A stretch of 44,029 bases of DNA, from contig JBPCVQ010000133.1 of the NCBI GenBank assembly GCA_051010395.1, positions 1-44,029 of the forward strand, given 5' to 3'. A model generated the notes under the pieces. That model was not told where the DNA came from and searched no databases. It saw only the letters and a program-made list of their open reading frames with translations. The DNA is from JANQPX01 sp051010395 (GTDB lineage Bacteria; Pseudomonadota; Alphaproteobacteria; Geminicoccales; Geminicoccaceae). Below are positions 1 to 9,007 of this stretch, in pieces (position 1 is the first letter of the stretch; the number at the start of each line of letters is the position of its first letter). The position numbers were made by a program, and so were the translations under genes.

Positions 1-1258
1 GCACAGCACCCTCTAAAAACGGGCCCAGCGCCTCGCTGGCGACGTCCCACTCGGGCGGCTTGGTCATCGGCGGCACGGTGACGCCGGCGAGCATGGCGAC
101 GGTCTTGATACTGGCGGCGTTCGCAAAAAGCGTGAACAGCAGGGCCGCCCCGATCAGGCCCGTGCGCAGCGGCTTCCTCCGCAGGTTCGGCGCCAGCACA
201 TCCAGGGTCTTGTCGGTGGCATCGTGCAGGAACGGCCAGAAGCGAAGGGTCAGATGGGCAAGGGCGACGCCCCAGATCACGAACAGGAAGGGCATGATGT
301 AATAGAGGTAACGCAGATGCTTCATGCCGCCGATCGACTGCAAGAGGAAGGCAGGCAAGAAAATGCAAAGGCAAAAGCCAACCGGTCGCGGGCGATAGGC
401 CATGGCGATCAAGGCTGCGATGCCGGTCACCGACCAGAGCGTCGGGTAATAGAGAGTAAGGAACGCGTGGTAAAACCAAAAGTGGTTCTTTGAGGCGGCC
501 GCCCAGTCCGGGGTCCAACGGAAGGCGCCGAGCAAGTTGCCACCGATGCCGCTGACCGCAAGCAAGGCAAGGGCTGCGATGCCGACGACAGCACCTGCTG
601 CAACCGCCAGCCAGCGCCTTCCCGGATCCAGTCGGATCAGCCAAGGGCGGACGACGACCAGGCCGACCCAGAGCGCCACGCCGCCGACACCGATCAGCGT
701 AGTTTTCTGCAATGCCAAGGCCAGCATGAACATAAGCGCTGCTATCGCGCCGGAGGCAATCAGCGAGCGGCGTTCCCACCAATCCCATTTCTCAATGAGG
801 AGATAGACACTGAGCGCACCCAGGAAGAAGAACATGCCGTGGGGTGCGTAGAAGCGATGATTGATGGAGATGGAGATGCCATCGGGCCAAAAGCAGAAGA
901 AGAGGGCGGCGATCCAGGCAGCGACAGCGCCTGCTGATGCGCGCGTCCAGAAGAAGAGGGCGATCAGGGTCGTTGCGGCTGCGATCACGCCGATCATGCG
1001 CAGCACTTCGATATGGTCGCCGAACAGGCCGAAGCCGAACGCGATCAGCTTTGTGTAGCCGGAAGCTCGGGTGTAGGTGCCGTCTGCAATCGTAAGCTCA
1101 CCGTCAGTCAGCCAGGATTTTGCAGCGAATAGATGATAGAGCTCGTCCATCATCGGCGCCTCGCCGATCAGCGGCAGGCGCACGAGCAGTGCCAGAACGA
1201 TCAGCAACAGCAGGCTGATCCCGATTTCGCGGCGGGCGAGCGGCGGGCTCTCGGTCAT
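1..1258 (-). CDS. GT-C glycosyltransferase, ArnT/PMT_2-like (3' end cut off by window edge)
   Basis: The minus strand is open from an ATG at 1258 to the window edge, giving about 419 codons with no stop, so the C-terminus lies outside. After a short cytoplasmic N-terminus comes a membrane segment ending near PLIGEAPMMDELYHLF. This carries the acidic D-E pair in the first periplasmic loop that is typical of GT39/GT83 (PMT_2, ArnT-like) polyprenyl-phosphate-sugar transferases, followed by a GYTKLIAFGFGLFGD stretch. Many further hydrophobic segments alternate with short polar loops, as expected of a GT-C multi-span enzyme. These enzymes move a sugar from a lipid-linked donor onto a periplasmic acceptor (lipid A, glycan or protein). 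The acceptor cannot be told here. It lies about 100 bp downstream of the ExoP-like gene on the same strand, so a role in surface polysaccharide is inferred. Confidence 0.72.
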   Translation of the reverse strand, partial: MTESPPLARREIGISLLLLIVLALLVRLPLIGEAPMMDELYHLFAAKSWLTDGELTIADGTYTRASGYTKLIAFGFGLFGDHIEVLRMIGVIAAATTLIALFFWTRASAGAVAAWIAALFFCFWPDGISISINHRFYAPHGMFFFLGALSVYLLIEKWDWWERRSLIASGAIAALMFMLALALQKTTLIGVGGVALWVGLVVVRPWLIRLDPGRRWLAVAAGAVVGIAALALLAVSGIGGNLLGAFRWTPDWAAASKNHFWFYHAFLTLYYPTLWSVTGIAALIAMAYRPRPVGFCLCIFLPAFLLQSIGGMKHLRYLYYIMPFLFVIWGVALAHLTLRFWPFLHDATDKTLDVLAPNLRRKPLRTGLIGAALLFTLFANAASIKTVAMLAGVTVPPMTKPPEWDVASEALGPFLEGAV

Positions 1259-1354
1259 CTGGTATTAGCAGTCTCGAGGATAGGGGGAGGTGTCCAGCGC
1301 TTCAACCGATGCGCCAGCACCGCTTATAAGCGAGATCGACGCGGCGGCAACCGC

Positions 1355-3655
1355 TTACTCGACGTAATATTTCTTTAAACTGTCGTGATGCTGCAGGCTG
1401 TCGCCATAGCCATACTGCGCATGGCGTTTCATTTCGACTTGGGTGAGCACGGCACCGGCGAGATTGGCATCGGCCTCGGCGAGAAGGTCGAGGCCGCCCT
1501 GCACGGTCTTCTCGTCGGTATGTCCCCAGCGCACGGCGAAGATGGTGACATCGGCAAACGCCGCGAGTGTTCGAGCTTCGACCACGGCAAAGAGCGGTGC
1601 GCTGTCGATCACGATCATGTTGTAGCGATCACGAAGCGCATTCAGCGCATTCTGAAAGGTCGGTTCCTCGATGACGTCGGCCGGATTGGCGAGGTGGCTG
1701 GAGATTTGGACGACATCGAGACGGGTTGCACTATCGACGCGCACACCGTCCAGGATTTCTGTTTCGCTTTGGATATCTTCGAGAATGACGGCAGACGGCT
1801 CTATGCCCAAAGCGGGGTAGATACTGGGTCTGCGGAGATCGAGATCGACGATCAGCGTACGTTGATTGGACTGTGCAGCCAGGGTTGCCAAACTGAGCGT
1901 CAGCGTGGTTTTGCCTTCGCCGGGCAGGGTCGAGGTGACCAGAGCAATCTTGGGTTCACCGCGCGGCGGCGTAGATTTGACCGCCATGTAGATCGAACGG
2001 ATAGCCTCGGCGTAGGCCGACATCGGTTTGTCGATCAGCTGGTGATGCGGGAGCTTGTTGCGTCGGAGCCGATCGATGCGTGGGACTGCTGCGATCGTAT
2101 TGACACCAAGGCGGTCCTGCAGCTGATCGGCACTCCTGAGCTTGTTATCCATGCGATCAACGAAGAGTGCGAGGAGACTGCTGAGCGCGAAGGATGCGCA
2201 AAAGCCAATCAGGCCGATCAGTTTGGGGCCCGGCGTACTCGGCGCCGATGGCGCGATCGCGCGCGAAATGATCTTGACATTGTCGCGCACAAGGGCGGGC
2301 TGCTCGCGTGTTTCGCGGAGGCGTCGGAGAAACTCCTGATAGAGTTCACGGATCGATTCCGCATCCCGCTCCAGATCGTTGAGCTGCACCTGCGCTTGGT
2401 TCTGGTTGACGTTGGTTGAGCGGATGTTGGTCACCTCCCTGGTGATGACCCGCTCGCGCTCGCGCAGAAGACGCACGTCGTTCTCAACTGCCTGAATGAC
2501 GCGCTTGACCTCGGCGTCAATCTTGTCGCGAACGGCTTCCAGATCCCGCTCGGCATCGACCATCAGCGGATGCTTCGGGCCGTAGGTGTTGCCAAGCTCG
2601 TTCAATTGCCGCTGCGCTAGCGTCTCTTCGGCCCTCAGCGCCTGGAAGATCGGCGAGGCTGTGACCTCGGCGATGTCATAAAAGCCATTGGGCTGACCGC
2701 CGCGTGAGCGGATCAGGGTCAGTGTCGCTTCCGTGGCGGAGAGGTTGGCGCGGATAGTCACCAGCTCGGTGCTGAGGCCGATGAGCTCCTGATTTTGCGT
2801 GTCGAGGCCGGCAACCAGCAGATTGTTGTTGGCCCGGAAAGTCTCGACCTCGCGCTCGGCTTCGCGCAACTCTTCTCTTAGAGCTGATACACGCTCGGTC
2901 AACCAGCTGCTGGCTTCGGTGTTCTCGTCGAGCTTGTCGCCACGCTGACGGTCGGCGTAGAGCTCGACCAAACGATTGGAGATCGTGGCGGCGGTTTCGG
3001 GGCGAAGAGCGGTGTAGGACACAGCGAGAATGTAGGCATCGCCCTCTCGGTAGACGTCCAGATTGTTGCGGAACTGTTTGACCAGTTTATTCAGTGACTG
3101 ACTGGCCGGGGCAGGATTGGGCGCCGCCGGATCGAGAGCTGCCGCCTCCAAACTGCCAGCGCCCTCGCCATCACCGTTTTGTCCGGGGAGCCAAGCGACC
3201 GCCTCCCGGATTAACGTCTTGACGCCAAAGGGAAAACTGACCTTTGTTTCCCCGTCTTGGGATTGAAAACCGGGCTCGAAGGCTAAATCGAGATCAACGA
3301 TAATCTGCTCGATCAAGCCTCGGGAATTAAGAACGCGAATTTCTGTCTCGATCGCCTCATCATCGACAGGAGCATCTTCAGCGTCCGCGTTCAGGTTGAT
3401 CACCTGGTTGTTGGTACGCTCCACCAATACCTGTGCGGTCGCTGTGTACTTGGGTACGCTTTGTGCGCCGAGAAAGATAGCGACCAACGTGCCCAGCACC
3501 GTGCCGGCAAGGATGATCAGGCGATGTCGGTTCAACGCTGCGAGAATGCTGAACACATCCAGCACGGGCGCTGACCGCGAAGGGCGACTTGAGTTTGCTT
3601 CCACCGTTGTCTCGGTTCTTCGAAGTTGCGACTGAGGCGTTATGGCTATGATCAC
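1355..3655 (-). CDS. ExoP/Wzc-type polysaccharide co-polymerase with BY-kinase domain
   Basis: This 766-residue inner-membrane protein controls polymerisation and export of an exopolysaccharide. A Wzz domain begins at the first membrane segment (about residues 48-68). A long periplasmic coiled-coil region follows (about 220-450), and a second membrane segment sits near 490-510. The cytoplasmic bacterial tyrosine kinase domain has Walker A GEGKTT (about 579-584), Walker A' LIVDLDLRRP (about 602-611) and Walker B MIVIDSAP (about 680-687). The last 20 residues form a tyrosine cluster (YGYGD...KKYYVE), the usual autophosphorylation site. The start is taken as GTG at 3655; no ATG lies near the N-terminus and no strong ribosome site is visible, so the true start may differ by some codons. 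The gene diverges from the polymerase-like gene at 4402. Confidence 0.9.
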   Translation of the reverse strand: MIIAITPQSQLRRTETTVEANSSRPSRSAPVLDVFSILAALNRHRLIILAGTVLGTLVAIFLGAQSVPKYTATAQVLVERTNNQVINLNADAEDAPVDDEAIETEIRVLNSRGLIEQIIVDLDLAFEPGFQSQDGETKVSFPFGVKTLIREAVAWLPGQNGDGEGAGSLEAAALDPAAPNPAPASQSLNKLVKQFRNNLDVYREGDAYILAVSYTALRPETAATISNRLVELYADRQRGDKLDENTEASSWLTERVSALREELREAEREVETFRANNNLLVAGLDTQNQELIGLSTELVTIRANLSATEATLTLIRSRGGQPNGFYDIAEVTASPIFQALRAEETLAQRQLNELGNTYGPKHPLMVDAERDLEAVRDKIDAEVKRVIQAVENDVRLLRERERVITREVTNIRSTNVNQNQAQVQLNDLERDAESIRELYQEFLRRLRETREQPALVRDNVKIISRAIAPSAPSTPGPKLIGLIGFCASFALSSLLALFVDRMDNKLRSADQLQDRLGVNTIAAVPRIDRLRRNKLPHHQLIDKPMSAYAEAIRSIYMAVKSTPPRGEPKIALVTSTLPGEGKTTLTLSLATLAAQSNQRTLIVDLDLRRPSIYPALGIEPSAVILEDIQSETEILDGVRVDSATRLDVVQISSHLANPADVIEEPTFQNALNALRDRYNMIVIDSAPLFAVVEARTLAAFADVTIFAVRWGHTDEKTVQGGLDLLAEADANLAGAVLTQVEMKRHAQYGYGDSLQHHDSLKKYYVE

Positions 3656-4401
3656 GCAGCGAACTGCGTCATCACAGTTTACGGGATAGACACACGCTTG
3701 AAGTGACCGATATCACAAATTCGACAATTTCGAATATTCATGATAGCAGCCCAGACCAATCACTCTCTTCGACTTCACGATGGAGCCAAAGAATAGGGAT
3801 CGGCACTGTAGCAAATAGTTCTCCCACACATAAACTACATGCCAATGATGAAAGATTGCTTATGACAACGATGCTGTCAACGGCGGACCGGCCACAGACG
3901 AAGGCGAAAACATGCGGTGCGTACGTTGGTCCTCCTATGTTCTCGGCAGGTTGGAAAAGAAAGCGTCTTGCCGAGCTGGAACTCTCGATCCTAATTTAGA
4001 GCGCGTTTTAAACGTTATCGAATGATTTCATCGTGTTGCAGGCTGGGTCAAACGAGGAAGAGGGAGAAGAGCGATGCGACGCCTCGACCGACTGTGGCGC
4101 GCGCCTCTGGATGACCTTAATCCTTGGCGACGGCTTCGTCCCTTAACTCTTGTCGGCCCCCACACCGTGGCATGTCAAGCTCATCGCATTCACACATAGA
4201 CAAGGCCATGAAATCACCCGATAACTTTTGAAACATGTTTTGACGGGCGAAACGATCGATTGTGCTCCTCGTTCGGAAAACGGCTTGGACATTCAATTGC
4301 ACGTCCGCTTAGGAAGATAATTTGGCGAGGAGCAGAACCCTTTGATTCCAAATCCAATTGAGAGCCTTTACGTGAGTCAGACGATGTGGTCGCATCACTA
4401 A
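3656..4401. other. Long non-coding interval between divergent EPS genes
   Basis: About 746 bp separate the ExoP-like gene (minus) from the polymerase-like gene (plus). Base composition is more AT-rich than the flanks, especially 3700-3860 and 4200-4400. Apart from one doubtful small reading frame (4074-4199), no gene is recognised. It must hold the promoters of both divergent genes, but no confident -35/-10 pair or known operator was identified. Confidence 0.5.
4074..4199 (+). CDS. Possible 41-residue small protein, unknown
   Basis: A short frame starts at ATG 4074 behind a good purine-rich ribosome site (AGGGAGAAGA at 4061-4070) and ends at TAG 4197-4199. The product is basic at its start (MRRLDRLWR) and rich in Arg, Leu and Trp, with no recognised family. 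The case rests only on the ribosome site and on its place in a long interval upstream of the polymerase gene. It could be a leader peptide or simply chance. Confidence 0.2.
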   Translation: MRRLDRLWRAPLDDLNPWRRLRPLTLVGPHTVACQAHRIHT

Positions 4402-5778
4402 ATGCTCGGAATCGGTGTTTACCTAGGCATCGTCGGAACGCTGGGCGCTTGGTGCCTCGCCCGGCCAGCCGTCATCCTCTCGATGATCTTCCTTTTGTTC
4501 GCGCTTGATCAATGGGGCTTTGCGCTTGCCTCAGGCTATCTGCCATCCTCGGCCTTCACCAACTATCTGGCGGCCGGCATGACTGCGTTCGCCATCGTTA
4601 TTCTCTTCATGTTAGGGAAGCCGCACCGCCTGCTCAGCGGGCCCGCCTTCTGGCTGGTCGTCGCTCTTTTTACCTATGCTTTCATGTCGACATTATGGGT
4701 CACGGTGCCGGGCAAGGCGCTGTCGATCTGGGCCGTGAATTTCCAATATCTGGTGGTCTTCATTCTCGGAGCCCCCCTTCTCATCCAGGAAATCGACGAT
4801 CTCGAAGTGCCGATGCGCGCTCTCTTGCTGCTCGGCACGCCCTTCATCTTCTGTCTGAATTTCCTGCTGGAGTGGGGCTATCGCGGTTTTGTCGTGAACG
4901 GCGAGGTTACGCGCCTGCCCCTCGCTCTCGCGCAGTTTGGTGGCTATATGATGATTCTCGGTGCCCTCTTTGGTCCGAGACATGGCTATTGGGTGCTGTT
5001 GCGCATCGCGGCGGTCGTATTGGGAGCACTCCTGATCGTTAAGACCGGTGCGCGCGGCCAGTTCATCTCCGCCGTCCTCTGCGGCGCCGTGCTTTTCGGC
5101 CTCGGCCGCTCCGGCTTTTCCCCGATCAAGCTCATGCTTGCCACCGCCTTCGCTGCCGTGTTTGTGGTGATCGCCTATTTCGGTGCGATCAGCTACATGA
5201 AGAGCGATCCTAATTTGCGAGCGACGGCTGGTCGCTGGTCGATCGATCGCCTGACCGAGGACTATGGTGATAGAAGCATTCGCGTCCTTCGAATCGAGGC
5301 GATGCTCGATGCCTGGACCGACAATCCAGGCACCATGCTGGTCGGGCTTGGCAATTCTGCATCCTATGACCCCAATATTACCGACTGTACGAGTCCGGTC
5401 GGATGCTACCCTCATAATCTGCCGATCGAGATTCTGACTGAAGAGGGACTGATCGGGCTCGGCCTCTATCTGGCGCTCATCCTCTATGTCGGCGTCATCG
5501 CGATTCGCGCGATCAGCGACAGTTCCGTAGATGACGACCGGAAAGGGGCTCTGAAAGTATTGTTCGCCTTCATGATCTTCGAGCTGATCCTGAGCCTGAA
5601 ACAGGGCAGTCTCTTGGGCAATTGGCGCTTTTTCCTGTTCACCATCCTCCTCGATCGATCGATCAACCTCCTCTACCAGCCCGTCGACGTCGTCGATCCT
5701 GCGGCATCATCATCAGTTCGGGATCGTACGCGGGCCTGGCTTGCTCAGAGGAAATCAAGCCGTGGCTTCGGGCGTTGA
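4402..5778 (+). CDS. O-antigen ligase/polymerase (Wzy/WaaL)-family membrane protein
   Basis: This 458-residue protein has about ten to twelve hydrophobic segments and one large periplasmic loop (about residues 270-330) bearing basic and aromatic residues. The motif PHNLPIEILTEEGLIGLGLY, about three quarters along, is the Wzy_C signature (HN...E...E-G-xxG) shared by O-antigen ligases and EPS polymerases. Such proteins join lipid-linked repeat units at the periplasmic face. The start is fixed by a TAA stop directly before ATG 4402. The neighbouring ExoP-like co-polymerase would be its functional partner in a Wzy-dependent pathway; whether it acts as polymerase or ligase cannot be decided from sequence. 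Confidence 0.85.
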   Translation: MLGIGVYLGIVGTLGAWCLARPAVILSMIFLLFALDQWGFALASGYLPSSAFTNYLAAGMTAFAIVILFMLGKPHRLLSGPAFWLVVALFTYAFMSTLWVTVPGKALSIWAVNFQYLVVFILGAPLLIQEIDDLEVPMRALLLLGTPFIFCLNFLLEWGYRGFVVNGEVTRLPLALAQFGGYMMILGALFGPRHGYWVLLRIAAVVLGALLIVKTGARGQFISAVLCGAVLFGLGRSGFSPIKLMLATAFAAVFVVIAYFGAISYMKSDPNLRATAGRWSIDRLTEDYGDRSIRVLRIEAMLDAWTDNPGTMLVGLGNSASYDPNITDCTSPVGCYPHNLPIEILTEEGLIGLGLYLALILYVGVIAIRAISDSSVDDDRKGALKVLFAFMIFELILSLKQGSLLGNWRFFLFTILLDRSINLLYQPVDVVDPAASSSVRDRTRAWLAQRKSSRGFGR

Positions 5779-5832
5779 CCTTTGTTATGAGGAAAAGGTT
5801 ATCGGAGGGTTGATCGGTATGGAGGCTGTTTG

Positions 5833-6687
5833 ATGCGAACTCTGCTCGTTCATGTCGAAGATTGCCCGGATCTTCGTTCAATCCTCGAGGCGGCATTGAT
5901 CGTCGCCCGTCGCTTTGGCAGCCATATCGAGGGGCTTTACGTCCCGCAAGGGCTGCCGAGCATGCTGCCGCTAAGCCCCGAAGGTGGGCTCGCCACCGCT
6001 GATGTCATGGCTAGTCTCGAACAAGGTGCGGAGGACACGGCACAGAGACTGCGCGCCGTCTTCGACCGTTTTATGGCCGATGAGGATGTGGCGATCATGC
6101 CGATCGGCGCGGCCATCGACAGGCCGTCCGCCTGTTGGTTCGAAGCCGCGAGGCTGACCCAGGACACGCTTGGTGGACGCGGGCGGATGTTCGAACTGGT
6201 CGTGGTCGGGCGACCGATGTCGGGACAGTTTGCGCCGAGCATGGTGGCGCTTGAGACGGCGCTTTTCGAAAGCGGTCGGCCGCTGTTGATTGTTCCTCCT
6301 GGAAACGTTGCGACGATTGGCAAGAAGATTGCCATCGCCTGGAACGGCAGCACGGAGACCGCACGCACGATCGCTTTCTCCATGCCTTTGCTGGCTCAGG
6401 CCGACGAAGTGGCTGTGATCAGTGTCGAGGAAGGCCTGGTTCCAGGCCCGAGCGGACAGGACATCGCGCAGAACCTGGCACGTGCCGGCATCGTCAGCCG
6501 GACACACCACGTGCACAGCGAAGGCCGTGCGATCGGTGAGGCGATGCTGGCGGAAAGCAGGGCTTTTGGCGCCGATCTCCTGATCAAGGGCGCCTACACG
6601 CAAAGCCGTCTTCGCCAGATGATCTTCGGCGGCGCCACCAGCCACATCCTCGCCAACGCCGACTTGCCGGTCTTCATGGCCAACTAG
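5833..6687 (+). CDS. Universal stress protein, UspA family (double-length)
   Basis: A 284-residue cytoplasmic protein about twice the length of a single Usp domain. The C-terminal half is a clear Usp domain: a KKIAIAWNGS strand-loop at about residue 160 and the nucleotide-binding GAYTQSRLRQMIFGGATSHI run, followed by ANADLPVFM at the end. The N-terminal half (MRTLLVHVEDCPDL...) looks like a diverged second Usp domain. ATG 5833 is preferred over the TTG just before it because GGAGG at 5821-5825 is spaced correctly for it. It lies 54 bp after the polymerase gene on the same strand and may be read through from it, but a link to polysaccharide is not evident. Usp proteins bind ATP or small ligands under stress; the specific role is unknown. 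Confidence 0.88.
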   Translation: MRTLLVHVEDCPDLRSILEAALIVARRFGSHIEGLYVPQGLPSMLPLSPEGGLATADVMASLEQGAEDTAQRLRAVFDRFMADEDVAIMPIGAAIDRPSACWFEAARLTQDTLGGRGRMFELVVVGRPMSGQFAPSMVALETALFESGRPLLIVPPGNVATIGKKIAIAWNGSTETARTIAFSMPLLAQADEVAVISVEEGLVPGPSGQDIAQNLARAGIVSRTHHVHSEGRAIGEAMLAESRAFGADLLIKGAYTQSRLRQMIFGGATSHILANADLPVFMAN

Positions 6688-6724
6688 GCAGGCGGCGCCT
6701 GCAGGTCAAGGTCTGGCGCGGTGC

Positions 6725-7594
6725 TCAATCCGGCTTGTCGAGATCTCTGACGAAGGGGTAGATCCGGGTGAAGTCGGCGCCATTGGCACTGGCATCGAAG
6801 GCCGTCCACAGCGCTTCGATCTCGGCGGCAAGGACGGATGTCGAACTTGCCTCTAGGGCCTCCTCGAGATAAAGCTGGACATCTTTGGCCATCATCGCCG
6901 CGGCGAAACCGCCGTCATAGCTTTCGGTCACCACTCGTTTCGGGAACTTGTCCCGGCTCGCCGTGTTCTGGCCAGTCGAACGGTTGACCACATCGAGCAC
7001 GGTCTGCATGTCCAGGCCGACGGTCGTCGCAAACGCTATGGCTTCGCTGGTGGCGGCCATGGATGTTGCCGAGAGAAAATTGTTTAGAAGCTTGACCGCC
7101 TGACCCATCCCGGGTTCGAGCCCGACGTGGAACAGGTGACCGCCGAAACAAGAGAGAAGCGGCGAGGCGCGATCATACAAGGCCTGGCTGCAGCCGAGGA
7201 TCACCGAAAGCGATGCCGCTTCAGCACCGGAAACGCCGCCGGAAACTGGCGCATCGATATAGGCAATGCTCTCAGCCTCGAGCAAGGCCGATACCTCGCG
7301 CGCAGCGCGCATGCCGATCGTCGAGGTGTCGATCACAAGGTTGACTGTACGGCGCTCGGTCGCGATGAGTTCGCGGCAGACGGCGAGGCTGGCAGCGCCG
7401 TCAGGTACCGACAGCACCACGGTTGCCGCATTGGCGCCGACCTCACCATTGCTTGCCGCAATCCTGGCCCCCTCCGGCGCCAGATCGGTGCTGGCAGCAT
7501 CGGCCACAATGATCGGATATCCGGCCTCGGCGACATGGCGGGCCATGCGGTGACCCATCTGGCCAAGCCCGATCCATCCGAGTGTTGTGACCAC
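6725..7594 (-). CDS. 3-hydroxyisobutyrate dehydrogenase-family NAD(P)-dependent oxidoreductase
   Basis: A 289-residue beta-hydroxyacid dehydrogenase. The N-terminal Rossmann fold has GLGQMGHRMARHV (about residues 10-22). The substrate-binding signature DAPVSGGVSGAEAASL is near residue 120, and the catalytic-lysine segment GMGQAVKLLNNFL near residue 170. Family members oxidise 3-hydroxyisobutyrate, reduce tartronate semialdehyde or act on related 3-hydroxyacids; the substrate is not predictable. The start is GTG 7594, with AGAGGGG about 9 nt upstream; the nearest ATG is out of frame. The start codon lies inside one arm of a 19-bp inverted repeat whose other arm overlaps the stop codon of the upstream ATPase gene, so translation of the two genes may be coupled. 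Confidence 0.9.
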   Translation of the reverse strand: MVTTLGWIGLGQMGHRMARHVAEAGYPIIVADAASTDLAPEGARIAASNGEVGANAATVVLSVPDGAASLAVCRELIATERRTVNLVIDTSTIGMRAAREVSALLEAESIAYIDAPVSGGVSGAEAASLSVILGCSQALYDRASPLLSCFGGHLFHVGLEPGMGQAVKLLNNFLSATSMAATSEAIAFATTVGLDMQTVLDVVNRSTGQNTASRDKFPKRVVTESYDGGFAAAMMAKDVQLYLEEALEASSTSVLAAEIEALWTAFDASANGADFTRIYPFVRDLDKPD

Positions 7595-7701
7595 GGCATT
7601 GAACCCCTCTTTGCCCGATCCAATAAATCCACCCTATCAGGCGGCAATGCCGAGCTACGCACGGCTTCCGGCTAGGAAGTCCATGCCGTGGTCACAACAC
7701 T
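7581..7701. repeat. 19-bp perfect inverted repeat, 83-nt loop
   Basis: Positions 7581-7599 (AGTGTTGTGACCACGGCAT) and 7683-7701 (ATGCCGTGGTCACAACACT) are exact reverse complements. In the minus-strand transcript the left arm begins at the TAG stop of the ATPase gene (7702-7700), and the right arm contains the GTG start (7594-7592) of the dehydrogenase gene. The purine-rich ribosome site (7610-7604) falls in the loop next to the right arm. Confidence 0.95.
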
Positions 7702-8956
7702 AATTGCCGCCGAAGCGCCGGAAGATAGAAGCGCGCGCCGGCGCTGTTCTTGCCATGGTGGCCGCCGATCGCCTGGCCGCGTCGGCCTGGGCCCGCGTCT
7801 GCTCCATCTCCACCCTGTGAAGTCTGTCGCGCAGCTGATCAGCTTCGAGGCGGATCGTTTCGACCCGCCGCCGTTCACCCGCCAGATCGTCATTAGCCTG
7901 CTCCAGCTTGTGCAGCAGACGAACCGCTTCGCGCCGCCAATGCTCGACATCGGTCCAATGATCCTGGTCGACATCGACGGCCTCCGGATCGACTGGCGCG
8001 CCAGTCGGTGCCTTACCATTCATCGCCCCGTCAGCGTTTTGCGCAGTGCCGTTCAGTGCCGAGCCATTCATCGGGGGATCATCAGCCTGATCCTCTGCCC
8101 GGTCTCCGTCAGGCTGCGGGGCAGGCCCGGCCGGTTCATAAGGAGCGCCTTCCTGGTCAAGCTCTTCCAGGACTTCCTCGACTGATTCCGCATCAATGCC
8201 ATGGCGCTGCTCAAGTGCGCCCAGAACCAGGAGCCGTGAGCAGATGAGGTTGATCCTGCGCGGTACGCCCTGGCTATGATCGTAGATGAGGCCGCAGGCA
8301 TCGGTGTCGAACGTCGGATCGCCCTGCCAGCCGACCTGTTTCAGCCGATGCTCGATATAGGGGCCGACTTCGGTGTCATCGAGCATTTCCAGATGATGGC
8401 TGGCGACCACGCGCTGACGAAGCTGCTCGTAATCCTCACCGGTCAGCGCGTCCCTGAATTGCGGCTGACCCACCAGGACGATTTGCAGCAGCGCCTTGCC
8501 GCTATGCTGCAGATTGGCGAGCATCCGCAGCTCTTCGAGCGCCGGAAGCGGCCAGTTCTGCGCCTCATCGATCACAAGCAGGGGACGCTGACGCGACTTG
8601 TTTCGTGCGATCAGAAACGTCTCGATGTCTTTTTGCAGCTCGGCCTGGTCGCTGTCCGTCGTGGGCAGCTGGAATGCCTTGGCGACCAGCGGCAGCACAT
8701 TGGAAGGCTCGATCTGCCCGGCGCTTACGCGCCCAGCCACGAAAGGGCCAACGCTCAGCTGCTCGGCGAGATAGTCGACAAGCGTGGTTTTGCCGGTGCC
8801 GACATCACCAGTCACGACGATCAGCCCTTCGCGCTGATGCAGGCCGTAGGTGAGGTAAGCCATGGCCCGACGATGGCCTTTGCTGGCGAAGAAGAATCGA
8901 TGATTCGGGCTGAGTTGAAATGGGCGGGAGGAGAAGTTGTAGAAATCGGTATACAT
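7700..8956 (-). CDS. XrtA/PEP-CTERM-type EPS-locus ATPase (ExeA/GspA-like AAA)
   Basis: A 418-residue protein opening with MYTDFYNFSSRPFQLSPNHR and FFFASKGHRRAMAYL, the hallmark N-terminus of the exosortase-locus ATPase family (related to ExeA/GspA). Walker A GDVGTGKTT lies near residues 51-59 and Walker B LLVIDEAQN near 125. After the AAA core (to about residue 265) comes a Pro/Asp/Gly-rich linker, then a short coiled coil rich in Glu and Arg, ending in a basic tail. In well-studied loci this gene accompanies a chain-length determinant and a CpsD-like autokinase, exactly the two genes upstream here (51 nt gap). It probably uses ATP to control EPS assembly or export. No exosortase is visible within the window. 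Confidence 0.88.
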   Translation of the reverse strand: MYTDFYNFSSRPFQLSPNHRFFFASKGHRRAMAYLTYGLHQREGLIVVTGDVGTGKTTLVDYLAEQLSVGPFVAGRVSAGQIEPSNVLPLVAKAFQLPTTDSDQAELQKDIETFLIARNKSRQRPLLVIDEAQNWPLPALEELRMLANLQHSGKALLQIVLVGQPQFRDALTGEDYEQLRQRVVASHHLEMLDDTEVGPYIEHRLKQVGWQGDPTFDTDACGLIYDHSQGVPRRINLICSRLLVLGALEQRHGIDAESVEEVLEELDQEGAPYEPAGPAPQPDGDRAEDQADDPPMNGSALNGTAQNADGAMNGKAPTGAPVDPEAVDVDQDHWTDVEHWRREAVRLLHKLEQANDDLAGERRRVETIRLEADQLRDRLHRVEMEQTRAQADAARRSAATMARTAPARASIFRRFGGN

Positions 8957-9007
8957 GGCGATCAGCCAATCTCGAACGCACTAGGTTGTCGAGCGGCTGC
9001 TTTCATA

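Noticed and set aside
1385..2419. Long open frame antisense to the ExoP-like gene
   Set aside because: High GC content opens long antisense frames; the product shows no domain and lies wholly inside a clear gene.
3703..3999. 98-codon frame in the interval between ExoP-like and polymerase-like genes
   Set aside because: Ser/Thr-rich, no ribosome site, no domain and composition unlike neighbouring genes.
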